15,996 nt of DNA. Origin: Pigoraptor vietnamica (Eukaryota; Opisthokonta; Filasterea). Positions within the stretch are counted from its first letter, which is position 1. Each line of letters opens with the position of its first letter. This document shows, piece after piece, positions 1-11,100 of the stretch. Below the pieces are notes generated by a model, which searched no databases, was not told where the DNA came from, and saw only the letters and a list, made by a program, of their open reading frames with translations. Position numbers and translations under genes: made by a program. The stretch spans positions 1 through 15,996 of the forward strand of contig CALSCQ010000395.1 in assembly GCA_943704525.1 (NCBI GenBank), given 5' to 3'.

Positions 1-460
<460 letters not shown>

Positions 461-1660
461 ATGGGCGAGAAGTACATACGCCACCTGCACGAGAGTGGCG
501 TGCGACTCGTGTCACGCGCTCCGCACCTCTGGCACTTTGACGTTTACGTCGGCGTTCGACACCTCCACATGGCCGCCGCCGCCAGTTACAGCAACTCGTG
601 CAACGTGCTCGCCTACATTGGCCTCGGCAAGAAGGGTTCAGACCTTAGCACGGTCGCGTGTGTCACGCCAAAGGAGGCAGTCGCTTTTGTCAGAAAGTCT
701 GCGCGCATAGGAGATCCCCTCGGCTTGCTCATGTATGCCTTGGCGCAACACGAAGGCGTGCCTGGCGTTCTCGAGAAGGGCGAGAGGGAGGCGGCGCGGT
801 TGTTTCGCGAGATCTTCGCGGAGGGTTTGGCGCGACTGCACACGGCCGCCTCTGCTGACGGTCGAGAGGCACTGACCACGGCTTACGAGTCACTCAGTAA
901 GCTTTCTGAATGCGGTGGCTTCGAAATATTGGCCCGCACCGGTCCGTGGCCGAACATCGACGAGTCGAGCGGCCTGGGATTTTACGCGAACGACGCGGCA
1001 TCTCAGGCTGAGCTCACGCGGCTGCTCGAGGGTGGGCTTATTCGACCCATCTTCGTCGATACGCAAGAGCTGAGGGAGGAGGCGATGGGCGGCTCGGTGG
1101 AGGCGATGCTTCTTTATGCGGGCATCCTTTACCGCGGAATGCACGGCGTGAAACGGGACGTGGCACAGTGTCTCGCGTGGCTTGAGCGTGCGGAGGCTGA
1201 GCGACGCGACCCCTCGCGCAATGACGTCGCCGTTGTCGTCTGGGGCGTCGACGAAGTCTTTCTCGGACGCGCCCCGGTTGCCCTCTGCGACGACGAACGG
1301 ATCGTCTTATCGGAGCTCGTCGATTGTCCTGGCCTGGCGGCCATTGCGGCGACGTACCTCGCGAAGGGAGACGGCGTCAATCGCGACGATCGCGAGGGCG
1401 TCAAGCTCCTGCACAAGGCGGTCGAATACGGCGTCGTACAAGCCACTCGCATGCTTGCGGCGTGCTATCTCTCCGGCACGGGCGTGGCGCGCGACGTCAA
1501 ACGGGGCGTAGAATTGCTGGAGCAGGCGGCGAGGTGTGGGGACGCGATCGCCGGCGCATTCTACCACTTCCTTTTCGTCAAGCTCATCTCCATCACAACG
1601 ACGTCAGACTACAGAGCGCGGCTGCGCACGCAGGCGCGAAGCTGCAGGCGGGCTGAGTAG
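461..1660 (+). CDS. Sel1-repeat protein (ATG-started form, 399 residues)
   Basis: This frame encodes a predicted soluble helical-repeat protein. Sel1-like repeats (about 36 residues, TPR-like helix pairs) normally act as protein-interaction scaffolds. The clearest copies are at residues 210-246 (GGSVEAMLLYAG, G-V-K-R-D-V, WLERAEA), 290-323 (ATYLAKGDGV, LLHKA) and 325-359 (LAACYLSGTGVARDVKRGVE, LLEQAA). A weak copy lies at about 84-120. Residues 1-80 are not recognised; an F-box, often paired with Sel1 repeats in plant, amoebal and giant-virus proteins, was looked for and not convincingly found. The start at 461 is the first in-frame ATG. The frame extends upstream to 203 without one, so the real protein may begin in an earlier exon. 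No internal intron is needed. The gene converges on the giant minus-strand gene. Partner and cellular role are unknown. Confidence 0.75.
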   Translation: MGEKYIRHLHESGVRLVSRAPHLWHFDVYVGVRHLHMAAAASYSNSCNVLAYIGLGKKGSDLSTVACVTPKEAVAFVRKSARIGDPLGLLMYALAQHEGVPGVLEKGEREAARLFREIFAEGLARLHTAASADGREALTTAYESLSKLSECGGFEILARTGPWPNIDESSGLGFYANDAASQAELTRLLEGGLIRPIFVDTQELREEAMGGSVEAMLLYAGILYRGMHGVKRDVAQCLAWLERAEAERRDPSRNDVAVVVWGVDEVFLGRAPVALCDDERIVLSELVDCPGLAAIAATYLAKGDGVNRDDREGVKLLHKAVEYGVVQATRMLAACYLSGTGVARDVKRGVELLEQAARCGDAIAGAFYHFLFVKLISITTTSDYRARLRTQARSCRRAE

Positions 1661-2193
1661 CGCACACGGGCGCGCGTGTGCATGCAGCGAAGGGCCTGCG
1701 TGTGTATGTAAGCGCGGCATAAAATTAAATGACCCCAACACTAGCGGGATGTCGAGTGGCCGTATAATACATGTGCCGCTGCAGCATTGCGTGTGACGAT
1801 GTGAGGGCCACGGCGCGCCGTGCGTCGAGTCGCCTCAACAGAAAGGCAAATCACCCCGGATAGTATCGACTAAAACAGCGACACTGTCGTTCGTCCGACT
1901 AGTGGGGATGGCAAGCGCAACAATTGTATCAGCCACACAGCGGGGCATTGCGGTACGCACACACAGCACGCAAAGCAAACAGCGAGAAAAGTAGCCAGAA
2001 GGAATACGCAGGAGCGAAGGGTAACGGGCACTTGAAGTGCACGAAAGACAACGACACGACACGCGCGCGCAAAAACACACACATTCAAACACACGGGTAT
2101 CAGACTATTGCACGCACGCACGCACACGCGGAAGCAACGGAGGCGATCAACGAGAGAGGCCAGATGCGCAACTCTCGCGGTCACGCCGTCCTA
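1661..2193. other. Convergent intergenic region / 3' UTRs
   Basis: The stop codons of the two genes face each other across these 533 bp. I find no additional supported gene, tRNA or rRNA here. The right half is rich in imperfect purine-pyrimidine alternation, including CG and CA runs at about 2058-2097 and a CACG tract at 2111-2128. Short open frames through it are low-complexity (His/Thr/Arg-rich) and look like chance. Confidence 0.7.
1719..1724 (+). terminator. Possible poly(A) signal of the Sel1 gene
   Basis: ATAAAA followed by TTAAAT lies about 60 bp after the Sel1 stop codon in otherwise GC-rich DNA. It resembles a degenerate eukaryotic polyadenylation signal. No experimental or conserved downstream element is visible, so this is only suggestive. 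Confidence 0.3.
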
Positions 2194-5100
2194 TCATTTC
2201 TTGCAGACGGTCCGGAAATCGTCGCAGCAGTCGCCAAACGTCTCGCACGTCGGGTCGCAATAGCACGTGGCAGAGTCTGCGGAGGCGATAACAGTTCAGC
2301 GGCCGAACGAACGACGCGTGTGCGATGTACACAGGTCCTTCCAAGGAAAACGACAGCATGAAAAGTGCCGTTACACCCACCGCCGTTCTTGGCATAGTGG
2401 ACGGCGCCCAAGCAGCCGCTGTTCACGCACGAAAGCGCGTTCGCGGTGAGTCCGATCGTCTTGGTCTTGACGAGGGCGAGCTGCCCAATGATGCAAATCT
2501 GCGAGCAAAATTGGACACAGGGCGTGAGAGGGTGAAAGAATGTTCCGACAGGGCGAAGGGTGTGTGCGCGTGTGCGTGTGTGCGCGCGTGTGTGTATGTG
2601 TGTGTGTGTGTGCCCGCGTGTGTGTGTGTGTGGCGGGGAGGAATGTAATAATTTTGAGCTCGCAGCGGCAAAGAAGCGAGTGATTAGGCGACGCACCTTG
2701 ACGTCGATCTTCATGGCGGCCACATTCTCCACGCGCGCGTCGTTGCCTGGGTTAGGGCACGTCGACGAGCCTTCTTGCCACCGATTTTCCTTCGCATTCC
2801 ACACAATTACATCGACGCGTTCGGTGGCTCGGTTGACCTTAGCCTCGGCGGCGGCCTGCCAAGTGAAGGACACAGTCGCGGGCGTCGACAGCGCGGGCGC
2901 AGGGAACTCATCGAGCCCGTCGAACACGCGCACAGACACACTCGCGCCGAGGAACGTGCGGAACGGGGGGATGTTGTCGACGGCCGAAATCGACGACTGG
3001 GACGCCCCGCCAGCGTACGTTGCGGCAAAGTCGCTGTCGTGGAGGACGGACGTAATGACTTCCTTGCCGCCAGGCACGTCGAGGCCATGTGCATCGAAAT
3101 CGAACGTCTTTACAGGAGTTGGGTCCGGCACCGTTCCGTCGACGGGGAGCTTGCACGTGGACGCCGTCTCTTGAGTGCACGTAAGGCTCGAGGCGCATTC
3201 GGCTACGGCAACATTGTTCGGGGCAGCAAAAGGAAGGGTTAGACAAGGCCGTACACGGAGGTGACACTCTGGCACTCTGAAGACAAAAGAAAAAAACAGG
3301 CGTGACATACCGAGCACGCGGATGCCGTCCGAAACCTTCTCGACGTAGAGGCGGACCTTGTTCCACGCGCGGACGCGGTTGTAGTACGTGCGCGGGCGCT
3401 CGAGGAGGAAGTTGGGCAAAAAGACCGTGTCGTTCCTGGTCCAGTACTGGAAGCCCTGCTTGCAAATCGTGCGCACGTCGCCCTGGGCTGAGCACGACTG
3501 GTTCGAGTTCGGCGGGAGCGGCGTAACGGTCGCATACGAGCCCATGAGGGGCGTTGCGTCCTTCGAGACGATCGTCGGAGGCCCAATTTCCACCCACGGC
3601 AACACATCGTCCATCGTTCTGGACGTGCCGATCGACCAATCTGAAAGAGTTGGAACGAATAAGGCAAGTGCACATGCAAAACGTGAAATCACACGTGCGC
3701 CTACACTTGCGACACTGGAGATGCACGCACACGTACTCAAGAGGGGTGTGCGTGCGTGCGTGTGCGGGCTTGAGCTTCTGAACACATGTTCCGTGCACAA
3801 ACTCCATACGCATCGCGCACACCCACCAAACGACTCGATGGTGCTTTCGCCGTCGTAAAAGCCGCCGAACGCGACCGACATGCGCCGCGCAATGACCGAG
3901 TAGTCGACGTCCATCGTCGCATCGAAAGCGACACTGTGAGCCGCACGCATGCAGAGGAACTTGTCCTCGGAGATCTCGACGACCCACGCCGAGTCCGCGA
4001 CGGGGCCCGTCGAGTCCACAAGCACGCCGTGGCTGTCCATCGTGCTGGAGAGACCGGCCCCATTGAAGATCTTGAAGGACGCGAACAACATGGTCGCCTG
4101 AGGCAGTACGTCACTCCCAGGGACCGTGTACACGTACGACGTGATCGAAGGCGGAAGCGTGACACTTATGAGCGCGGCCTTGTTCTTGGGCCCGATCGTG
4201 AGCTCGATGCTCGCGATGCCGCTGTCGGGATCTTCAACCTTCCACCTGCAATGCGCACGTCCCACCAGTTATTTGCCAGCGACGACACAAGGGCACCGGG
4301 CACACGAGACGCGAGGCAATCACGTGACAAAAGTTACGCACCTGACGGAAACGACCTTGTTCGACGCCTGATACGATGTGTCCAGGTCGCGCTTGTCGGA
4401 GGGCGCGTCCACGTCCAGGTGCTCGATCGACGTGAAGACGGGCGGCGTGAGATCGATCGAGAGTCCGTTCGTCACGGCGACCGAGGTGAGGCCGGCGGCG
4501 TTGACCGCGCGGACCGACACGTAGTACGTGATCGGGAAACGCGTCTCCTTCACCTGCGGCTTGAGATTGTTGGCGTACTTGGCGGGGTCTGCCTTGCACG
4601 CGCCGTTGCCGCGGCCGTCCGAGGGAAGGTAGCTGTCCGGACACGTGCACGTGTAAGACCCGAACGTGTCCTGGCACTGCGCGATAAAGTCGCACTGCTG
4701 GCCCGGCGGGAAGATCTGCGTCTCGCACTCGTCGAGGTTCTCGCACGTGTAGCCGTCGCCGACAAAGCCCACGAGGCAGTTGCACGTGCCGTTGAGACCC
4801 GACTTGTCGAAGTCGACGCACTCGGCGTGCGGGCTGCACAGCATGTTGCCCTCCTCGTCGCACCACGAGCGGGCCACGGCCGTCTCGCACCTGGGGCCCG
4901 TGTGACCCGGCTGGCACGCGCACAGGCCCGTCCGCTGATCGCACGTACCGTAGACGGTGCACCCGCACACCGCGTCAAGGACGCCGTGGTTGAACAGGTC
5001 GAGCGAGAAAATGCCGCCGTCCGAGTCGCCGACACCGCGCACGAGAACGTAGTAGTAGACGTCCTTCTCGGCCATAAAGGGCGCCGTTCGCGAAAGCGTC

Positions 5101-8100
5101 CCGCAGTTGTCCGCGTCATCCGACATGGCCACGCAGCGGAGGCTATTGCACGAGCTGTCGCCGCGGAACACCTCAACCACAGTGTCCACGCCAAACACGT
5201 CCGCGCCGGCGGTGCACGTCGACAGCGAGACGGGAGAGCCGGTGCCGCGGAACATGCTCCACACGCCCGAGCTACGCGACCGCGAGGGTCCGCAGGGCGG
5301 GAAGTTCTGCGAGGCGAGGCTGTTCGTGCCCTTGGCGGCTATCTGACCACGGATCGTCGTGGTCGCGCCAATTTCCGGCACGGTTATCTGGAGGGCGGAC
5401 GAGCACTTGTCGCCAGCGGCCACGCACTTCGTGCTTTGCAGGTAGAAGTTGGGCTTGCACGTGCACGTATAAGAGCCGAAGGTGTCTGTGCAGTCGGCGT
5501 TCGCGTCGCAAGTCTTCGGATTCTCGCACTCGTTGACGTTGCTGCACGTGTGCCCCTCGCCCGTGAAGCCCGTGTTGCACTTGCACTGGTACGACCCGAG
5601 CGTGTTCGTGCAATTCGCGTAGGGGCTGCAGCGGTACTTGTCGAGCTGCTGGTTCGTTGCCGAGCACTCGTCCACGTCCACGCACACGTCGTTCACCTTC
5701 GTAAAGCCGTCCTTGCAGTCGCACGAGTACGAGCCGACCTCGGGGTGGTCGACGCACGTGCTCGTCGTCTCGTTACACGGATGTGCGTTCTTGCAGAATT
5801 CCTTGGCGGTGCACCCGTTTTCGCCGATGCCATCGCCCGTGAAGCCCGTCTTGCACGTGCACGTGCGGAAGTGCAGCGTCGAGTTCTTATTCGCCGTGCA
5901 GTTGGCGTTGGGATGGCAACCGCCGTTGTCGACATTGCAGTAGATCGCGTAGTCGGCGAGATCGAGACCCGTCTTCTTGATCGAAATGACGCGAGGCCCC
6001 GTGCCGTCGCACTTCGGGTCGCAGTACGTAGACTCGCAAGGGTCGCCGCGGCAGGGCATGCACGCATCGGGGTCCGCCACGGTGCCTTGCTCGTACGGCA
6101 CAATGTCGCCGCTGTTGGGAGACTGTCCGATGGCGTAGTCGTAGCGCACGATCGGGCTCTGAGGATCGAGGAACGGGTCTGCGTGCTCGCACAAGCGGCC
6201 GTCGCCCGTCGGCAACTGGAGGCCGTAGAACATGGCCGCGATCGGCGGGGAGTTCTGCGGCTGCCAGTTGGCCCACGCGGCAAAGTTGACCGAGACCGAC
6301 TTCATGCGGAACGCGAGCGAGAAGGCAAGCAGGAATTTGTCCTCAATGTAGAACGAGACCTCGTTGTTGCGGATGGCAATCTCGTACGTGAGGTCGTTCC
6401 CGTAGGGGTCGTATTCCGTCGCGTTGAAGTTGTCGTAGCGAAGCGCGAGGGAGCGGAACACAATCTGGGCGCTCGGCGTCGTGAACCAGATGTTCGCACG
6501 CACGGTCACCTGCGCGCCGCTCGAAGACTCGGTGACGAGGTCGTCGCCGTAGTACTGGATCGCAAAGCCGCGGAAGAAGGGCGACGCGAAGCACTGCGTG
6601 TTGCACTCGTTCGAGGTGTAGAACGGCATGTCGGCGCGCTTGCCCTCGAAGAAAGTGACTGTCGTCACCGCTCCCGTGCCCAGCGCCGCCCGCATCTTCC
6701 ACCTGTATCGACCGTTCGTGTTCGTGCCGCCCACACGCGTGATGCTACCGCCAGATGTGCTCGAAATGCCGGTGCCGTCCGCGACCACAATCATCGTCCC
6801 GTTGGCGATGTTCACGACGCGGGAAGGCGCCAGCACGACGGGGCGCGCGTTCTGCGCCGTGCGGAGGAACGTCGACGTGTCGCTCGACCACTTCGCGCGG
6901 CCCGTCGCGTTCGCAAAGTTCTCTATGACAAGGTCGCACCCCGTCTGATTCTGCCTCGTCAGCTCGTACCACACCGCCTGCACCGTCGAGGGATCAGACT
7001 GGAACGTGACGTCGTTGGCGAGATCCGTGCCGTCCGCAATGGTGCCCAGCGCCGGCGCCGTCGGGTCGACGATGAGGCCACGTGTGTGCGCCGAAGTGCC
7101 CAGCCTCGCCCCGTTGCGCGCGTGCACGGCCACGTAATAAATGTTCTGCGGCGACAGCGTGAGACCGTCAATGATGATGATCGAGCTCGAGTTCTTGCGC
7201 GAGGTCAGGTTCCGGAGCTGGAAGTTCTCCGCCGTCTCGTTGAGGCCGAAGGGGACGTAGTACTCGTCCAGGCTGTCCACCTGGAACGACGACATGTGCA
7301 TCGCCCAGGGTCCCGACCCGCCGTCAATATAGAACGGGAGGTCCGGAAGCGGGGCGGTGCGCTCGTCGATAAACTTGTTCGCGGGCGCGTTCATGCCGAT
7401 CAGAGGGACGTTGCCGCACTGCTCCTTCGGGTACGCGAGCACCGCAGAGTAGTACGCCGCAATGCCAGACTCAAAGTCCGTGAAGTTTTGCGCCTCGAGA
7501 TAGACCTGCGTCACGTCCGCCTGGTACCGCACGCGACTCGACAGCGACGGAACGTCGAGGATAATGTCGAACGCGTTCGGCTTGATCAGCGGCGGCGACA
7601 CGGTCGTAAACTGAAGTTGCCCGCTCGAAGGTCCTGTCGAGTCGATCAGCACGCCGTCCGTCGTGACGCAGCGGATCGTGTCGAGGCGAGAGACGGCCTT
7701 TACCGTCACGTAGTAGATCTTCCCCTGCTGCAGGTTGAGCCCGGACAGCACGGCACTGCTCGCGGGGAAGCACGGCGGCGCGCCAGCGCGAATCTCCTTC
7801 GGGCACTCCGGTTGCGCCGTCGTGAAGTTGAGAACGTCGAACGTCCCGTTGTTCTTGAGCGACCACAACATGCTGTTGTTAACGAAAAGAATCGGCTCCG
7901 GATCCGTCCCGACCGCAATCTCGTAACGAATGGTGCCCTCCGTGTGCTTGAACTCCGTCCACGAGACGACGAGCGTGTCGCTGACGGCCTGGAAGTCAAT
8001 GTCGGACTGATCCTCGGAGCCGTCCCACACAAGTCCCGGGACGGGCTCGTTGAGATCGAGCTTCACATCGTTCACGGGCACGCCGAGCGTCTGCTCCAAG

Positions 8101-11100
8101 CACGACCTCGGTATGCTGTAAGTATCGTTGACCTTGATCGGGCACTGCTTGTCCGACTGCGCCGACAGGACGGTTGTCAGATTCTCGGCGAATTGGTCGT
8201 TCGACATGTGGAGCCTCTCCGTGATGCGAGGGTAGTCAATCACGAACGACACGCGAATCGAAGGGGCCGGCGGCGTCACTAGGGGGACCGCCTCGTCCGT
8301 GCGATTAAACAGCCCGTCGTTAAGCGTTTCGTTCGCAAACTGCGTGCCGTTCGCCGTGCTGTTGTTGTCCGCGCGACGCGAAAGTGTCCGCTCGTTGTAC
8401 ACGCGAGGCTCCGCGGCGCGAACCGGGACGACCCAGTCGAGCTTGAGATTCCTCCGCGCGCTCGCCGGAAGCTCATCAAGCCACGCGAGTGCCGACGAGT
8501 GGACGTCATTCAGACGGACGCTGCGCCGCGCCGTGGGCGTTGCGACTTCCTCCGTGCCCGAGTCGTCATTCGAGTCGGTGATGTTGCGCTTCGGCGCAGC
8601 GCCGACGACGAACTGACCGCCGTCCACATCGAAGACCTTGACCTCCTCAATGTCGATAATCTTGATGTTGTTGATGCCAAAGTCGGTGAAGCCGTACTTT
8701 TGCTGGATCATGTCCGCGAGGCCCTTCTGGAACGCCAGCTGCGCGTCCGGATAGCCAGTCTTGGGGATGCCCAGCTCGATCTGCAGCTGCGTCTCCGCGA
8801 ACCCGACCTTGACGCCGTTCGACGACACGACGATGGGCAGGTTGTACTTGCCCGTGGCGCGCACCGACGTGTAGTACGTCGTGTCGAGGGGGCTCAGCTC
8901 CGCAAGCGTCGGCGACGTCGCCTTGGTCGCGTTGACGGCCGTCCACGGCATGATGTCCGCCTGCGTCTTGTCGAAGCGCGGATCGGTGCCGATGGCCCAC
9001 TCGTACAGCAGGTTCGTGCCGTTGTCAAAGTCGACGAATCCGGCCCAGTTGGCCGAGATGACCGTAAGCGACGCCTGGAAGTCGATGTCGATGCCTTCGG
9101 TGGGCCCGTCGTACACATGGCCGGGCGTGGGCGGGCCGCCGTTGACCACCTTGATCGGCTTGCCGTACATGGTCGTGGTGAAGCCGAGCACGTTCGTCGC
9201 ACGCACGCCAACCTGCAGGTAGTTGAGGCACAAACGCACACCCACTGTGAGCAAAGGGGCATAACTCACATGTGCACACGGCGTACGATCAAAGCGCTTA
9301 CAACGCTAGAGAGACATCGAACGATGCACACGTGCGATGGGCCCACCCGGTACGTGTATGTGTTTGTGAGGTTGAGCTCCTCGAGGAAGGCGGTGCCCAG
9401 CGCGCCGCGTGCGCCAAGGAGTGCCGTCCACGGGTAGATTTCAGAGTCGCCGTTGTTCGTCGAGATGTGCACTTCGTAGAGGAGCGTGTCGTCGCCGCAG
9501 CCGTCGTGGAACTCCCACGCAATGCCGAGCGCCTTCGACTCCTTCGTCTCTTGAGCGTCGATAATGTCGCCCGTGGTCGAATCGACGAGGCCCGGAATGT
9601 AGTTGCGCACGTACGTCGCTTGCGGGTGGGGATCCGGCGAGTACGCCGCGTAAATGCCGTTCGACGACGCCGTACCAAAGAGATTCACCGCGTTGTAACC
9701 GCGGATGCTCACAAAGTACTTGACGCCCGGGGTGAGCTGCAGGTTGCGCACCGTGTACTCGTAGTAAGGGGCATTCGGATCGAAGCTGCCCGTGTCCGAA
9801 AACGTGAGAACGTCGATGCCACCACGTGTCTTGCCAACGGCCACGTCGTAACGGACGATCGGCGTCTTCTCGACGTCGGTGAACGGCATCCAGCGAATGA
9901 GAATCGTGTCCGGGGACGTCTGGCAGTCGTCGTCATAGTCCGTGATGTTCGACGGCGTGAACGGGATTCCGTGCCGCTTGGACACGAAGAAGTCGGAGAT
10001 CTCGATCACGATCGAACCAATCGGCGGCGTGGTGTCGACGAAGACGCCACTCGACGAGGAGATCGAGAGGAGGCCCACGCGGTTCTCCGCCTTGACCGTC
10101 CCGTAGTACGTAAGGCCGTGCTGCAGGTTGAGCCCGCGCGCGCGGTGTGCCTTGTCGAGCGTCATCACCTCGCTGACTGTCGAGTTGTCGCCTGGGTACT
10201 TTCCCACCGAAAACAGATACAGCACAATCCCGCTTTCGGGGTCCTTGAAGCCGCGCCACGAGCACATGAACGTCTTCTGGTCGCTCTGGTAGGGGCCGCC
10301 GCAGTCGACCGTCCCGAGCAGCGGCGCGCTCTGATCGACCGTCATCCCGGACGACACGATCGACGCCTCGAGCCCGATGCGATCGGCCGCCCACACCGTG
10401 AGAATGAGGGGCATGCCGTACCGCGTGCCATTGTTGCCGAAATAGTACCTGCCCTTCGCGTCCGTGAGATTTCCAATGGGGATCTGGAGGTCCGACGGGC
10501 GCGACGCGGACCGAGCGATGAGGTCCTCGCCGTACGGGTACGTTCCGAGAGCATATGACACTTTCGCTAGCCCGCTCGACTCGCAGACAAACGGTAGCAC
10601 CTTGCCGCAGTCGAACGCGTCCGTGACGGCCCACTTCGCTGGGAGCGTGTCGCCGGCGACTTGATACCCGGCCATTGGATACGGGCCGCTGTGCGCAAAA
10701 CCCGTCGTCATGTTGCTCAGCTTGGGCGCGCGAATGTCGGGAATGAAACCGTTCGACGACGCGTAAACCGTGATAAAGCCGCCGTCGCCGTCCTCCTGCT
10801 GCGTGCGGCCGAGGATCGTCACGTTGTAGCGGAGACCCGGCTCAAGCGGCAGCGCAATGTGGACCATGCCGGCCCCGTTTGTCATGTCCTTCGACGTGAC
10901 GACGACGAGGTCGTCATCGAACTCGAGAATGTTCGTGCGGTACAGCGCAGAATCGTTGCCAGTTCCCACAGCCACTTCAAACGCCGTGAAGCCGTAGGCG
11001 AACGACGTGTAGCCGTAGAACCACGCCGTGACGACAGTGTACCCGCGCGAGTAGTCGATTTCGCCGCCAACCGGACCGTCGAGGACGAGGCCCGCCGCCG

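Larger units (their letters stand above)
2697..4590 (-). other. C-terminal FN3-like modules
   Basis: After EGF7 the FN3-like pattern resumes with YYVSVRAVNAAGLTSV and the linker LSIDLTPP (end of the 4342-9212 exon). It continues over three short exons with DPDSGIASIELTIG, GVLVDSTGPVADS, DWSIGTSRTMDDVLPW and RVRAWNKVRLYVEK. Introns at 4246-4341, 3641-3826 and 3203-3310 cut inside modules. For example, joining 3827 to 3640 restores the hallmark D-W-S-I-G-T, which confirms that junction. Confidence 0.75.

Noticed and set aside
1924-2361. A plus-strand 145-codon frame in the convergent spacer
   Set aside because: It is low-complexity, overlaps the real terminal exon antisense, and shows no conserved motif.
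3203-3276. Using the strong cttcag at 3276 as the acceptor of the intron starting at 3310
   Set aside because: It would give a 34-bp intron and shift the frame to a stop within a few codons; the in-phase site before 3202 fits the chain better.
2181-4265. Continuous minus-strand frame of 694 codons read as one exon
   Set aside because: It runs through four introns with good GT...AG signals. Splicing restores the FN3-like hallmark at 3640/3827 and the somatomedin B domain at 2276/2381, whereas readthrough destroys the latter.
3786-8282. A plus-strand open frame of 1498 codons opposite the giant gene
   Set aside because: It is Arg/Val/Ala/His-rich low-information sequence with no domain. It mirrors the EGF and FN3-like coding exons in antisense, where strong G/C third-position bias removes stops, and it also crosses gene introns without any splice logic.
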